DNA from: Gemmatimonadota bacterium
GTDB taxonomy: Bacteria > Gemmatimonadota > Gemmatimonadetes > Longimicrobiales > Gaopeijiaceae
DNA: 64,000 nucleotides
Reading direction: 5' to 3'
Assembly: GCA_022827345.1 (NCBI GenBank)
Contig: JAJDTB010000030.1
Span: 1 to 64,000, forward strand
Part shown: positions 40,218 through 49,589 of the stretch, piece after piece
Position numbering within the stretch: the first letter of the stretch is position 1
Layout: each line of letters starts with the position of its first letter
The notes under the pieces: generated by a model
The model's input: only the letters and a program-made list of their open reading frames with translations
Told to the model about the DNA's origin: nothing
Database searches by the model: none
Position numbers and translations under genes: made by a program

Positions 40218-41690
40218 CTACCGGTCCAGCGCCACCCAGACGCTCTTCAGCTGGGTGTACTTCTCAAGCGCCGATTGGAAGCCCAGGTCGCGCCCGAAGC
40301 CGCTCTCCTTGTAGCCGCCGAAGGGCGACGCGGGCGAGTACTGGTTGTAGGTGTTGACCCAGACCGTTCCCGCGTCGATCTCGGCGGCCATGCGGTGGGC
40401 CTTGCCGATGTCGCGGGTCCAGACCCCGGCCGCGAGCCCGTACAGCGAATCGTTCGCCTTGGCGATGGCGTCGTCCACGTCGTCGAAGGGGATGACCGCC
40501 GCGACCGGGCCGAAGATCTCTTCGCGGGCGATCGTCATCGCCGGATCCACCTCGCTGAAGACGGTGGCGTTCACGAAGTTGCCCCGGCCATTCACCTTCA
40601 CCCGCTCGCCTCCCGCCACCAGGTTCGCGCCGTCCCGCCTGCCGCTCTCGATATACCCCATCACGCGGTCGAGCTGCTCCTCGCTGACGATCGCCCCGAG
40701 GCGCGTCGTGGGAGCCATCGGGTCGCCCACGGTGGCCTTCCCGGCGAGCGCCCTCAGCCCGTCCACGAATTCGTCGTGCACCGCGCTCTCCACCAGGATG
40801 CGGCTGCCCGCCGCGCACACCTCGCCCTTGCCGTAGAACACGCCCATCGAAGCGCCCTTCACCGCGCCGCGCAGGTCCGCGTCGGCGAAGACGATGTTGG
40901 GGGACTTGCCGCCGAGTTCCAGCGAGACTTTCTTGAGCGTCTCCGCCGCCCCCTGCATGATCATCCGCCCCACCTCGGTCGACCCCGTGAACGAGATCGC
41001 GTCGACCCCCGGGTGCCGCACGAGCGCCGCGCCCGCCGTCTCGCCGAACCCCGGCACCACGTTCAGCACACCGGGCGGAAAACCGGCCTCGGCGGCCAGC
41101 TCTCCGAAGCGCAGCGCGGTCAGCGGCGTCTGCTCGGCGGGCTTGAGCACCACCGTGTTCCCGCAGGCCAGCGCCGGCGCGACCTTCCACGCCGCCATCG
41201 ACAGGGGGAAGTTCCACGGGATGATCGCCCCCACCACGCCCACGGGCTCGCGCAGCGTGTAGTTGAGGAAGGGCCCCGCCACGGGGACCGTGTCGCCCTG
41301 CACCTTGTCGGCCAGCCCGGCGTAGTAGCGGAGCACGTTCGCGACGCTCGGCACATCGATCCGGCGCGCCTCGAAGTACGGCTTGCCGTTGTCCCGTGTC
41401 TCCAGCAGCCCCAGCTCGTCGGCGTTGGCCTCGACCAGGTCGGCCAGCTTCCACAGCATGCGCGAGCGCTTGTGCGGGTTCATGCGGCGCCACTTGCCGT
41501 CGGCGAACGCCGCGCGCGCCGCCGTCACCGCGCGGTCGATGTCCGCCGCGCGCGCCTCGGCCACCTCGGCCATGACCTCGTCGGTGGCTGGATTGACGGT
41601 CGCGAAGCGGCTGCCATCGGCCGCATCGGTCCACTCGTTGCCGATCCAGAGCCGGGTGCGGATCTCCTCTGCCATCTGCTTTGCCGACAC
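40218..41690 (-). CDS. NAD(P)+-dependent aldehyde dehydrogenase
   Basis: A 490-residue ALDH-superfamily enzyme oxidising an aldehyde to the acid. The nucleotide-binding Asn is in IIPWNFPLSMAAWK, the general-base Glu in SLELGGKSPN and the nucleophilic Cys in GKGEVCAAGSR. GSTEVGR and the C-terminal PFGGYKESGFGRDLG are standard. Within this cluster it probably supplies the acid before CoA activation; no acyl-CoA ligase is present here. Confidence 0.93.
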   Translation of the reverse strand: MSAKQMAEEIRTRLWIGNEWTDAADGSRFATVNPATDEVMAEVAEARAADIDRAVTAARAAFADGKWRRMNPHKRSRMLWKLADLVEANADELGLLETRDNGKPYFEARRIDVPSVANVLRYYAGLADKVQGDTVPVAGPFLNYTLREPVGVVGAIIPWNFPLSMAAWKVAPALACGNTVVLKPAEQTPLTALRFGELAAEAGFPPGVLNVVPGFGETAGAALVRHPGVDAISFTGSTEVGRMIMQGAAETLKKVSLELGGKSPNIVFADADLRGAVKGASMGVFYGKGEVCAAGSRILVESAVHDEFVDGLRALAGKATVGDPMAPTTRLGAIVSEEQLDRVMGYIESGRRDGANLVAGGERVKVNGRGNFVNATVFSEVDPAMTIAREEIFGPVAAVIPFDDVDDAIAKANDSLYGLAAGVWTRDIGKAHRMAAEIDAGTVWVNTYNQYSPASPFGGYKESGFGRDLGFQSALEKYTQLKSVWVALDR

Positions 41691-41696
41691 CGTCCG

Positions 41697-42500
41697 TCAG
41701 CTGCCGGAGAAGTCGGGCTTCCGCTTCTCGACGTAGGCGTTCAGCCCTTCGCGGGCGTCGTCGCTGGCGAAGAGCTGCTGTTGCAACTCCCGCTCGAGCG
41801 CGAGCGCCGTCTCGAAGGGGATCTCGGCCCCGGTCTGCACCGAACGCTTGATCAGGCCGACCGCCTTCGCGGCCCGGCCCGGCGGGCAGAAGCCGCGCGC
41901 GTAGTCGATCACCTTCTCCATGAACGCGTCGAGGGTGTCGGTCTCCCACACGTCGTTGACGATGCCGAGGTCCTTCGCCTCGCCGAAGCCGAAGGTCTTG
42001 CCCGTCGTCATCAGCTCGATCGCGCGCGACTTGCCGACCAGCCGGGTCAGGCGCTGGGTCCCGCCGGTGCCGGGGAGCACGCCCAGGTTGACCTCGGGCA
42101 GGCCGCACATGCTCCGGCCCGCCCGCGCGATGCGGAGGTCGGCCGCCATGGCGATCTCGAGTCCGCCGCCCACGGTGTGTCCGTTCAGGGCGGCGATGGT
42201 CAGCTTCGGCGTGTGCTCGAGGCGGTTGAGCGTCTCGTTGGCGTGCAGGCAGAAGCAGTACTTGAAGCCGGTCGTCACCTGCGAGAGCATCCCGATATTG
42301 GCCCCGGCGGAGAAGAACTTCTCGCCGTTGCCGGTGAGCACGATCACATGGATGTCGTCGGCGAAACGCGCGGTGAGGATGGCGTCGTCCAGCTGGCGCA
42401 TCATCTCGTGGGTGTAGGTATTCGCGGGAGGGTCGTCGAGGGTGATCAGGGCGACGCCGCCGCCGGCGTCCGCGTAGCGAACGAGAGTCTTTTCGGCCAT
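41697..42500 (-). CDS. Second enoyl-CoA hydratase/isomerase of the cluster
   Basis: A 267-residue crotonase. Oxyanion loops are GNGEKFFSAGANIGML and HTVGGGLEIAMAADLRI. Both Glu positions are kept (GGLEIAM and LPEVNLGVLPGTGGTQR). The ATG at 42500 has an AGGAA site. It leads the minus-strand cluster, six bases ahead of the aldehyde dehydrogenase gene end, and shares a short divergent promoter region with the lipoprotein at 42575. Two different hydratases in one cluster suggest a branched or aromatic-derived acyl chain. Confidence 0.9.
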   Translation of the reverse strand: MAEKTLVRYADAGGGVALITLDDPPANTYTHEMMRQLDDAILTARFADDIHVIVLTGNGEKFFSAGANIGMLSQVTTGFKYCFCLHANETLNRLEHTPKLTIAALNGHTVGGGLEIAMAADLRIARAGRSMCGLPEVNLGVLPGTGGTQRLTRLVGKSRAIELMTTGKTFGFGEAKDLGIVNDVWETDTLDAFMEKVIDYARGFCPPGRAAKAVGLIKRSVQTGAEIPFETALALERELQQQLFASDDAREGLNAYVEKRKPDFSGS

Positions 42501-42574
42501 TTCCGGGTTCCTGGGGGTGGGGGTTCTCAGCCCAAAAAGATAACCACAACCCCGCCGCGGGTTACATTGGATCC

Positions 42575-43396
42575 ATGAAAACAACTGAACGCGCGGTCTG
42601 CGTGGCAGTGGCCGCGGTGTTCCTCGGCGGCTGTCACGAGACCCTTACCCAGCTGGAGCCGCAGCTGATCGCGCCCGCGACCCACCCGGCGCTGGTCTTT
42701 TCGAGGTCGCTGCCGGAGCTCGGCGATATTGTCCGCGGAGCGGATCGACCGGCGGATTTCGCAGGCGGCCCCGGCATTAGCCCGGAGTCGCTGCTGTCGC
42801 GGTGGGACGCCTCCTGGGACCGCGGGGCCGGCGAGGGCCGCGTGCTGCGCGAAGCGATCTACCGCGCCGTCGCTTCGGGGGCCGCCGAGCTGGACGAGGC
42901 CGCCACCCGGTCGATGATGGACGCGGTTCGCCAGGCGGTCGTCGAGGCCGGCGTCCGCGCGCGGGTCTTGCCGCCCCACCTCGCCGGGCCCCTGGACGAC
43001 GCGCGCAGCTTCATGGACGAGGCCAAGCGCGCACGGGAGGCCGGCGACACCCCCGGTTGGGCGCTCGCCGGACTGAGGGCGGCGGATGCGCTCCGGGAGA
43101 CAACCCCGCGGAGGGTCGCGCTGCGCCTGCTTGCGGCGGCCGAGGAGGCGATGGCGGGAGAGGCGGCCACGGTCGCTTCTCCCGGCGCCGGGGAAGCCGG
43201 TGGGGACGATACCGCCGCCGGGGGCGAAGAACTCGCCGGGGACGACCCTGCCGCCGGCGGTGACGACGCCGGCCGGCTGACCCGCGCGGACGAACTCATT
43301 CGCTGGACCAGGGCCGCCATCGCATCCGGCGACTACGAACGGGCGATCCAGCGCGGCTACTACGCTTGCCGCCTTCTGGGCGCGGTTCCGGAGTAG
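42575..43396 (+). CDS. Hypothetical lipoprotein
   Basis: A 273-residue exported protein with a clear lipobox (VAAVFLGGC, Cys20). The mature part is helical and rich in Ala, Glu and Arg. An acidic low-complexity stretch of GEAGGDDTAAGGEELAG type lies near residues 205-235, and a conserved-looking C-terminus follows (ERAIQRGYYACRLLGAVPE). No family is recognised. It is divergent from the beta-oxidation cluster and 73 bases upstream of nfeD. Confidence 0.6.
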   Translation: MKTTERAVCVAVAAVFLGGCHETLTQLEPQLIAPATHPALVFSRSLPELGDIVRGADRPADFAGGPGISPESLLSRWDASWDRGAGEGRVLREAIYRAVASGAAELDEAATRSMMDAVRQAVVEAGVRARVLPPHLAGPLDDARSFMDEAKRAREAGDTPGWALAGLRAADALRETTPRRVALRLLAAAEEAMAGEAATVASPGAGEAGGDDTAAGGEELAGDDPAAGGDDAGRLTRADELIRWTRAAIASGDYERAIQRGYYACRLLGAVPE

Positions 43397-43469
43397 GTGG
43401 ATGGGTCCGGCGGGCAGCGCACGGCATGCGGGCTTAGATTGAAACCGGGACCTTCCGCGTATTCGGCGT

Positions 43470-44915
43470 ATGCCAGGCAGCCACAACGAGTCCAAGAGAA
43501 TTAGCGCCATGGTTGGGATTTGTCATTTGAGCACGGTCCGGGCGGGGATGTTCGCCGCGGCGCTGCTCGCTCATGCGGGGTACGCGGCGGGGCAGGGGGC
43601 CGCCGGCCAGGAAGAGGGCGCCGGGCGGGGAGAGCTGATTCGCGTCCCCCTCACGGGCGTCGTCGAAATGGGGCTGGCCCCCTTCATCGAGCGGACGCTG
43701 GAAGAAGCGGCGGCCGCCGGGGCGAGCGCGGTAGTGCTGGACATCGAGACGCCCGGGGGACGCGTGGACGCCGCCGAGCGCATCACGAACGCGATCAGCC
43801 GTTCCCGGGTCCCCGTGTACGCGTACGTCAACATGCACGCCTACTCCGCCGGAGCCATGATCGCGCTCGCGACCGACCGCGTGCTCATGCAGGAAGGCGC
43901 GGTGATGGGCGCGGCCACTCCGGTGGACGGGAGCGGGACGAAGGCGTCCGAGAAGATCGTGTCGGCCATGCGGGCCCAGATGCGGGCCCTGGCCGAAGCG
44001 CGGGAACTCGATCCGGCCGTCGCCGAGGCGATGGTGGACGAGGAGATCGCGATCGACGGGGTGGTCGAAGGGGGCAAGCTGCTCACCCTGACGGCGGGCG
44101 AGGCCGTCGCGCTCGGCTACGCGGAGAGCGTGGACGGGTGGGACGAGGTGCTCGCCGCCATCGGAGCCGAAGCGGCGACGGTCGTGCAGGCGGAGGTCAA
44201 CTGGGCCGAGCGGCTGGTTCGCTTCTTCACCAATCCGGTGATCGTGCCGTTCCTGCTCAGCCTGGGGTTCCTCGGCCTGATCGTCGAGATCAAGACGGCC
44301 GGGTTCGGAATAGCGGGGATCGCGGGGCTGCTGTCGCTTGCTCTCTTCTTCGGGTCGCACCTGCTGATCGGACTGGCGGGCGCCGAGGATCTGATCCTGG
44401 TGACCGCCGGCGTAGCGCTCATCCTGGTCGAAGTCCTGGTGATTCCGGGCTTCGGGATCTTCGGGATCGCGGGCATTGCGGCACTTCTCGGCGGCCTCTT
44501 CATGGCCCAGCTGGGAAGCCTTCCGACCCAGGAGGACTTCGCGACGGCGGCAGGCGTGCTGAGCGCGACCGCGCTGCTGGTGGTACTGACGGGCTGGGTA
44601 TTCCTGCGTTCCGTCGTCCGCAACCGCAGCCTGGGCCGCAGCGGGATCGTGCTGCCGGAGTCCACCGACCGCGAGGAAGGCTACACATCGGCCGATCTCC
44701 GTCCCGAACTGGAGGGCGTCGAAGGCGTCGCGATCACGGACCTGCGCCCCACGGGCGTGGGGCTCTTCGAGGACGAGCGGCTGGACATCATTTCCGAGAG
44801 TGAATGGATCGAGGAGGGCACCCCGGTCCGCATCGTGAGTGCGGAGGGGTACAGACATATCGTCCGGGCCATCCACTCGGATCAACTACAAAATCAGACC
44901 AAGAGGAACTCCTGA
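43470..44915 (+). CDS. nfeD: NfeD-family membrane serine protease (ClpP class)
   Basis: A 481-residue long-form NfeD protein. A signal peptide is followed by a ClpP-like protease domain (SPLTGV-type strand at about 50, [15 protein letters not shown], nucleophilic Ser in [15 protein letters not shown]). Four or five membrane helices span about 250-380, and a C-terminal OB-fold follows ([14 protein letters not shown] to [13 protein letters not shown]). Long NfeD proteins pair with flotillin/stomatin partners and may trim them or other membrane proteins. Exactly such a partner starts two bases after its stop. An ATG at 43509 is an alternative start. Confidence 0.9.
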   Translation: MPGSHNESKRISAMVGICHLSTVRAGMFAAALLAHAGYAAGQGAAGQEEGAGRGELIRVPLTGVVEMGLAPFIERTLEEAAAAGASAVVLDIETPGGRVDAAERITNAISRSRVPVYAYVNMHAYSAGAMIALATDRVLMQEGAVMGAATPVDGSGTKASEKIVSAMRAQMRALAEARELDPAVAEAMVDEEIAIDGVVEGGKLLTLTAGEAVALGYAESVDGWDEVLAAIGAEAATVVQAEVNWAERLVRFFTNPVIVPFLLSLGFLGLIVEIKTAGFGIAGIAGLLSLALFFGSHLLIGLAGAEDLILVTAGVALILVEVLVIPGFGIFGIAGIAALLGGLFMAQLGSLPTQEDFATAAGVLSATALLVVLTGWVFLRSVVRNRSLGRSGIVLPESTDREEGYTSADLRPELEGVEGVAITDLRPTGVGLFEDERLDIISESEWIEEGTPVRIVSAEGYRHIVRAIHSDQLQNQTKRNS

Positions 44916-44916
44916 A

Positions 44917-45891
44917 ATGCTGCTGACTTTGCTTCCGCTGATTGCCATTGTTGCGGCCGTACTCCTGCTGATGTGGGCGGTCCCCGTACGCCTGTGGATC
45001 GAGGCCAGATTCTCCGGGGTGGCGCTCGGCCTGGGCAACCTGGTCGGCATGCGGCTGCGGAAGGTCAGCCCGCCGGCCGTGGTGAGGCCATTGATCGCTT
45101 CAACCAAAGCGGGGCTCATCCTCGACGTTTCCCACCTCGAGGCGCATTACCTCGCCGGCGGCAATGTCGACCGGGTCGCGCGGGCGCTGATCAGCGCCGA
45201 CAAGGCGGCGATCGAGCTTCCCTTCCAGCAGGCGGCGGCGATCGACCTGGCGGGCAGGGACGTGTTCGAGGCGGTTCAGGTGTCGGTCAATCCCAAGGTG
45301 GTGCAGACCCCGCGCGTCGCGGCGATGGCCAAGGACGGGATTCAGTTGATCGCGGTCGCGCGGGTCACCGTGCGCGCGAACATCAACCGGCTGGTCGGCG
45401 GCGCCGGCGAGGAGACGATCCTGGCACGGGTCGGCGAGGGCATCGTTTCGACCATCGGCTCGGCGAATTCGCACAAGGCCGTGCTGGAGAACCCGGATGC
45501 GATCTCGAAGACGGTCCTGCAGAAGGGGCTGGACTCAGGCACCGCCTTCGAGATCCTCTCGATCGACATCGCGGACGTCGATGTCGGCAAGAACATCGGC
45601 GCCGAGCTGCAGACCGACCAGGCGGAGGCCGACAAGCGGGTCGCTCAGGCACGGGCCGAGGAGCGGCGGGCGATGGCGCTGGCGCGGGAGCAGGAAATGC
45701 ATGCGCGGGTGGAGGAGATGCGCGCCGAGGTGATTGCGGCCGAGGCGCAGGTCCCGCTGGCGATGGCCGACGCATTCCGCAGCGGCAACCTGGGCATCAT
45801 GGACTACGCCCGGTACCGCAACATCGAGTCCGATACGAGCATGCGGAAGGCGATCTCCGAGGGCGATCCCGGGGAGCAGACCACGAGCTAG
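44917..45891 (+). CDS. floA: Flotillin-like protein FloA (SPFH domain)
   Basis: A 324-residue membrane scaffold protein. One N-terminal membrane hairpin ([20 protein letters not shown]) precedes a FloA/YqfA domain ([20 protein letters not shown] to [20 protein letters not shown]), then a coiled Glu/Ala/Arg-rich region with [19 protein letters not shown]. The length and domain order match bacterial FloA. It organises membrane microdomains in other bacteria. It is tightly coupled to nfeD, the conserved gene pair. Confidence 0.92.
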   Translation: MLLTLLPLIAIVAAVLLLMWAVPVRLWIEARFSGVALGLGNLVGMRLRKVSPPAVVRPLIASTKAGLILDVSHLEAHYLAGGNVDRVARALISADKAAIELPFQQAAAIDLAGRDVFEAVQVSVNPKVVQTPRVAAMAKDGIQLIAVARVTVRANINRLVGGAGEETILARVGEGIVSTIGSANSHKAVLENPDAISKTVLQKGLDSGTAFEILSIDIADVDVGKNIGAELQTDQAEADKRVAQARAEERRAMALAREQEMHARVEEMRAEVIAAEAQVPLAMADAFRSGNLGIMDYARYRNIESDTSMRKAISEGDPGEQTTS

Positions 45892-45937
45892 TCGCTGCCG
45901 CCGATCGAGCGACCGTAGCTGACAAGGGGAGAGGCTG

Positions 45938-46642
45938 ATGGATCTCCGGTTCATGGCAATCGTGATGGCAATCGCCATCATCATGGACATCCTGGGGAGG
46001 ATGGCGCGCAAGCGTGCCGGGGAGCAGCAGCTTGAACAGCCGCCCGAGGGGGGGTGGAATGTCCTTCAGGCGCTGGCGGATGCGGACGAACTGCCGGACA
46101 AGCTCCGCAGGGACGCGTTGCCGCCGAGCCGGACGGGGTCGGAGCGGCAGCGGGAGCCGGCCGCGAGGGTCGATGCTCCCGATCCGGCGGTGTCGGCGCC
46201 GCGTTTCGACCCGGTCGCCTGGCCCGAACCGGTCGAGCCGGAGTGGACGGTTGCCGAGCGGTCAGCGCCGGAGCCGGTTGCCCCCGAGCCGGCCCGGATC
46301 GTGCCGGCGGCGGTTCCCGCTGCGGTGCGGTCGGAACCCGAGCCGTGGGAGCCGCCCATCAGGGACCGTGCGGCGAGACCGGTCGAGGTGCGGTCGCGTG
46401 CTCCCCGTGCACTCGACCGCGAGTCACCGATCGCGGGTCAGGCGACGGAGACCGAGGGGAGACGGCATCCGCTCGCAGATGCCGCGACGCGGTCGCGACG
46501 AACCCATTCGTCCGACGTCGCCGACAGGCTCGGTCTTGCGGATGCCCGGGCTTTGAGGAGGATCGTGGTTGCCCGCGAAGTGCTGGGCCCGCCGCTCGCG
46601 CTGCGCGACGACGAGCGGGGTGCCGGGGGGCGCCGTTCCTGA
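45938..46642 (+). CDS. Hypothetical proline-rich membrane-anchored protein
   Basis: A 234-residue protein with one N-terminal membrane helix (FMAIVMAIAIIMDILGRM), then a long Pro/Glu/Val-rich linker (about 60-150). The C-terminal segment LADARALRRIVVAREVLGPP may be a small docking motif. It follows floA by 46 bases on the same strand, so it may belong to the flotillin operon. I do not recognise a family. Confidence 0.55.
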   Translation: MDLRFMAIVMAIAIIMDILGRMARKRAGEQQLEQPPEGGWNVLQALADADELPDKLRRDALPPSRTGSERQREPAARVDAPDPAVSAPRFDPVAWPEPVEPEWTVAERSAPEPVAPEPARIVPAAVPAAVRSEPEPWEPPIRDRAARPVEVRSRAPRALDRESPIAGQATETEGRRHPLADAATRSRRTHSSDVADRLGLADARALRRIVVAREVLGPPLALRDDERGAGGRRS

Positions 46643-46697
46643 GGGGTCGCAGCAGGCCGGGCCCTGCGCGCTGCGCACTGTAACCCACGGCGACCGC

Positions 46698-47219
46698 TCA
46701 GCTTCCTCCCGATACGTACAGGCGCCCGTTGTCGTCGGGCGCCACCAGAATGACGTCACCGGGGGCGGCGGTGACGCTGGCGTCCAGCGACATGGCCCGC
46801 GCTCCGGGAGCATTCGCATTCGCGGCTTCGGGTACGAATTCCACGACGATGCCGTGGCTGCCGGGAGGGATCGCGAATCGCTCGTAAACCGTGATCGCGC
46901 GGGCGCGGCGGCCGGCTCCCGCCACCGGGCCGGAGCGCAGCGTGTCTCCGTCCAGGAGTATGTCGAGGCGGAAGGGAACAGCTTCGTCCGTGCAGATCTC
47001 CGCAGGACGCATGTGGGGAAGCACGCCCTCGAGCTCGGCATCCGTAGGCGGTCGGCACCGCCGGTCGGAGGGGGCGGGGATGCGCCACGAGACACGCAGC
47101 TCCGCCGCGTCGGCGGGCGGATTCCGCCAATGGACCCGAGAGAGCCACACCATCGTCAGCAATGCGGCGATGGCCAGGAGCGACGCCAGGAATCTCCGCG
47201 GCCAGGTCGTCACGCTCAC
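46698..47219 (-). CDS. Hypothetical membrane-anchored protein
   Basis: A 173-residue protein starting at the GTG at 47219, which overlaps the stop of the cytochrome b fusion gene by three bases. It has one membrane segment (FLASLLAIAALLTMVWLS) and a periplasmic beta-rich domain with two Cys residues (DRRCRPPT, AEICTDE) that could form a disulfide. I know no family; its coupling to the redox fusion gene suggests an accessory subunit. Confidence 0.55.
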   Translation of the reverse strand: MSVTTWPRRFLASLLAIAALLTMVWLSRVHWRNPPADAAELRVSWRIPAPSDRRCRPPTDAELEGVLPHMRPAEICTDEAVPFRLDILLDGDTLRSGPVAGAGRRARAITVYERFAIPPGSHGIVVEFVPEAANANAPGARAMSLDASVTAAPGDVILVAPDDNGRLYVSGGS

Positions 47220-48790
47220 GAGCCGGCCGTGCGACCGGTGCCAGGGAGCGGCGGGTCCTGCGACGCTGCGGTCCCCGCAAGTTCGCATTCCGCCAGGACG
47301 TCGACGTCATCGTCTGCGCCCGGTTGATCGAGGCGGGCAAGGTCGCGGGCGAAATCACCCAGAGCCGCCGCCAGCGACCACGGGTCGAAAGCGGACGCAT
47401 GGGCCACGCGCACGCGCCGCCGGTCCACGCGCGCCTTCAGTTCCGCTTCGCGCTCGTGAAACAGTCGTTCCACCAGCCACTTGGGGCCCTCTCTTCCCGA
47501 GCAGTCGCGGGCCGGGCACGCCACCACCAGCACCCCCCGTGCGCCGGACCGCACAAGGTACTCGACGACCGAGCTGTGCAGATTTCCGGCGCAGGATACG
47601 AGGAACCGCGCGTGGTGCCCGTCCGCTCCGGCGGCGGAGCGGCCGCAGCCGACCAGAACGATGTCCCCGCCCGCCCCCGGGTGCTCACGCACGAAATCCT
47701 TGACACGGCCGAGTTGGTCGCGGCCGGTGCGCCCCGGCGGTCCTACCCCCATCGGCGCACAGGAACCGGCGCAGATGCCGCAACTGACGCAGGCCGAGGG
47801 ATTCACGAGCGCCACCGTGCCCTCGCGGTCGTCGGTACGCTCGACCATCCGGATGGCGTCGTAGGGGCAGTCCGTGTAGCACTGCTCGCAACCGGTGCAG
47901 AGGCGTGTCGATGCGTGGGACGGTGCAGGGCGGCGATCCGCCCGGGGGCGTGTCAACAGCGGTACGGCCAGAAGGGCCGTCCCCGCCGCCACGCCAGCCA
48001 GCCAGACCACGCCGGGGGCGGCGGAGCGCACCCAGGGTAGCCAGAAGGTGTAGAAGATGTCGAGCGTCACCTCTCCGGGAAGGCGGAGGAGATCCGCCGG
48101 CGGTCCGAAGGCGGCGGGAACGGCGAGTGCGGCCACGGTCAGGAGTCCGGTCGTTACCCAGAGGAGCGGCCGCGGCGGCAGCAGGACCGGACGCGCGACA
48201 CGCGACACGTGCAACCACAGGAAGATCACGATCCCGACCGGCACCGCGATGTGCAGGAAGAGGTTCATGAAGAAGAAGGCGGACGGCAGGGCGTCGGCTC
48301 CCGCGAATGCCCGCGAAATCGGCTCCGAGAAGATGGGCAGCGCGTCCAGGAGCCGCGCGCCCTCCGCGGCGAGGAGCTGGCCGTGCGTGTCCCAGACCAT
48401 CACGTAGCCGGTCAGTCCGCAGACATAGAGCAGGAACACGAGGAAGACGCCCGATACCCAGGCGAGCGCCCGCGGCCCCCACGAGCGGCCCTGGCAGAAC
48501 ATCCGCAGCGCGTGCACGAAGACCGCGACCACGGCCAGGTCGGCGGCGTACCTGTGCAGCGACCGGATCCAGCGGCCCCCCCACGGCTGGCCGTCGATCC
48601 GGACGATGGACTCATAGGGGGCACCGATCCGGTAGAAGAGGATCAGGTAGATCCCGGTCACGAGCATGACCGCGAGGCACAACACCGCGAGCCCACCCGA
48701 CTGGTACAGGGGATTCCACTTCGATCCGTAGAGCCGGTCGGCCCAGCCGTCGATTCGACTCAGAACCCGTCCGAGCTGTCGCTTGAGCAT
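47216..48790 (-). CDS. Cytochrome b / 2[4Fe-4S] ferredoxin / MvhD-like fusion protein
   Basis: A 524-residue three-part redox protein. Residues 1-200 form a cytochrome b6-type four-helix unit with both bis-His pairs at the canonical spacing of 14: His79/His93 and His180/His194. Two further membrane helices (about 208-280) follow. A ferredoxin segment has two clusters (Cys298, 301, 304, 308 and Cys334, 337, 340, 344). The C-terminus (about 376-450) resembles the MvhD/FrhD iron-sulfur electron-transfer subunit (Cys382, Cys400, Cys425, Cys430). It probably moves electrons between a cytoplasmic donor and the quinone pool. The ATG at 48790 is preferred to a TTG at 48823. It is divergent from the rrf2 gene. 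Confidence 0.85.
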   Translation of the reverse strand: MLKRQLGRVLSRIDGWADRLYGSKWNPLYQSGGLAVLCLAVMLVTGIYLILFYRIGAPYESIVRIDGQPWGGRWIRSLHRYAADLAVVAVFVHALRMFCQGRSWGPRALAWVSGVFLVFLLYVCGLTGYVMVWDTHGQLLAAEGARLLDALPIFSEPISRAFAGADALPSAFFFMNLFLHIAVPVGIVIFLWLHVSRVARPVLLPPRPLLWVTTGLLTVAALAVPAAFGPPADLLRLPGEVTLDIFYTFWLPWVRSAAPGVVWLAGVAAGTALLAVPLLTRPRADRRPAPSHASTRLCTGCEQCYTDCPYDAIRMVERTDDREGTVALVNPSACVSCGICAGSCAPMGVGPPGRTGRDQLGRVKDFVREHPGAGGDIVLVGCGRSAAGADGHHARFLVSCAGNLHSSVVEYLVRSGARGVLVVACPARDCSGREGPKWLVERLFHEREAELKARVDRRRVRVAHASAFDPWSLAAALGDFARDLARLDQPGADDDVDVLAECELAGTAASQDPPLPGTGRTAGS

Positions 48791-48861
48791 TGACGATGTC
48801 GTGAGAGGCCGAGGGTGGAACAAGCGGGCGCAGTACCCCGGTGGCGCCTTGCGTCGTACTA

Positions 48862-48883
48862 ATGATCATATCATCATGATCTT
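48862..48883. promoter_or_regulatory. Probable Rrf2 operator in the divergent promoter
   Basis: GATCAT-N6-ATGATC (48864-48881) is an 18-bp dyad in an unusually AT-rich patch just ahead of the rrf2 ATG (48895) and between two divergent redox operons. Autoregulation by the Rrf2 protein is the natural inference. Confidence 0.5.
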
Positions 48884-48894
48884 ATCTGGAATAG

Positions 48895-49350
48895 ATGACA
48901 ACCGAAACGATCGAGGTCGGGATGATCTCCAGGACGGCCCAGAACGCCCTTCGCGCCGTGGTGCGCATCGCCGAAGGGCTGTCGTCCGGCCCTGTCTCGG
49001 CGAGGACGCTGGCGCGGGAGCTCGATCTGCCACGGAACTACCTGTCCAAGACACTCTATCGGCTTGTCCAGAACGGTGTGTTGCGCGCGGCCCGCGGCCC
49101 GGGGGGCGGCTACCGCCTCACGGTTCCCGCCGCCGAGCTTCCATTGGGCCGGGTCGTGGACGCGATCGACCCCGAGGGCCCGGAACGCCGCTGCCTGCTG
49201 GGTCGTCCGGAGTGCTCGGAAGTGAACCCGTGCGCGTCGCACCATCGCTGGTGCACGGTTCGGGAAGCCATAGACGCCTTCTTCGACGAAACGACGGTGG
49301 GGGACCTTATCTCCCCGCTGCCTGAAGCCTCTCTCGGGGACCGCATGTAA
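48895..49350 (+). CDS. Rrf2-family transcriptional regulator
   Basis: A 151-residue winged-helix regulator. The DNA-binding half is recognisable (SARTLARELDLPRNYLSKTL, and GVLRAARGPGGGYRLTVPA). Cys residues in CLLGRPEC and NPCASHHRWC are spaced like the iron-sulfur ligands of IscR/NsrR-type proteins, so it is likely to sense NO, iron-sulfur status or redox. It sits between the cytochrome b fusion and the heme-copper oxidase operon and probably controls both. Confidence 0.88.
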   Translation: MTTETIEVGMISRTAQNALRAVVRIAEGLSSGPVSARTLARELDLPRNYLSKTLYRLVQNGVLRAARGPGGGYRLTVPAAELPLGRVVDAIDPEGPERRCLLGRPECSEVNPCASHHRWCTVREAIDAFFDETTVGDLISPLPEASLGDRM

Positions 49351-49379
49351 CCACCCCTCAATCCAAGGAGCGAACATCC

Positions 49380-49574
49380 ATGTCCGAACCCTCTCCGGCA
49401 TCCTCCTCCCAGGCACCGCCCGGCCGCGGGGGGGACCTGCCCGTTCCACGCATGCAGCGGCTCTACGACAGCCCGTTTCTTCTGCTGGCCGCCTGCATCG
49501 TGGTGATGTTCGTGTTCTTCACCGCCTGGGGCGTGTTCGAGATCATGTCCCTCGAACCTGCACCGCTGCCGTAG
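49380..49574 (+). CDS. Small single-helix oxidase subunit (subunit IIa-like)
   Basis: A 64-residue protein with one membrane helix (LLLAACIVVMFVFFTAWGVF), starting at the ATG at 49380 with a good AAGGAG site. Small IIa subunits of this form accompany ba3-type oxidases, supplying the helix missing from a shortened subunit II. It immediately precedes subunit II. Confidence 0.75.
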   Translation: MSEPSPASSSQAPPGRGGDLPVPRMQRLYDSPFLLLAACIVVMFVFFTAWGVFEIMSLEPAPLP

Positions 49575-49589
49575 AGGAGGCTGAAGCCG

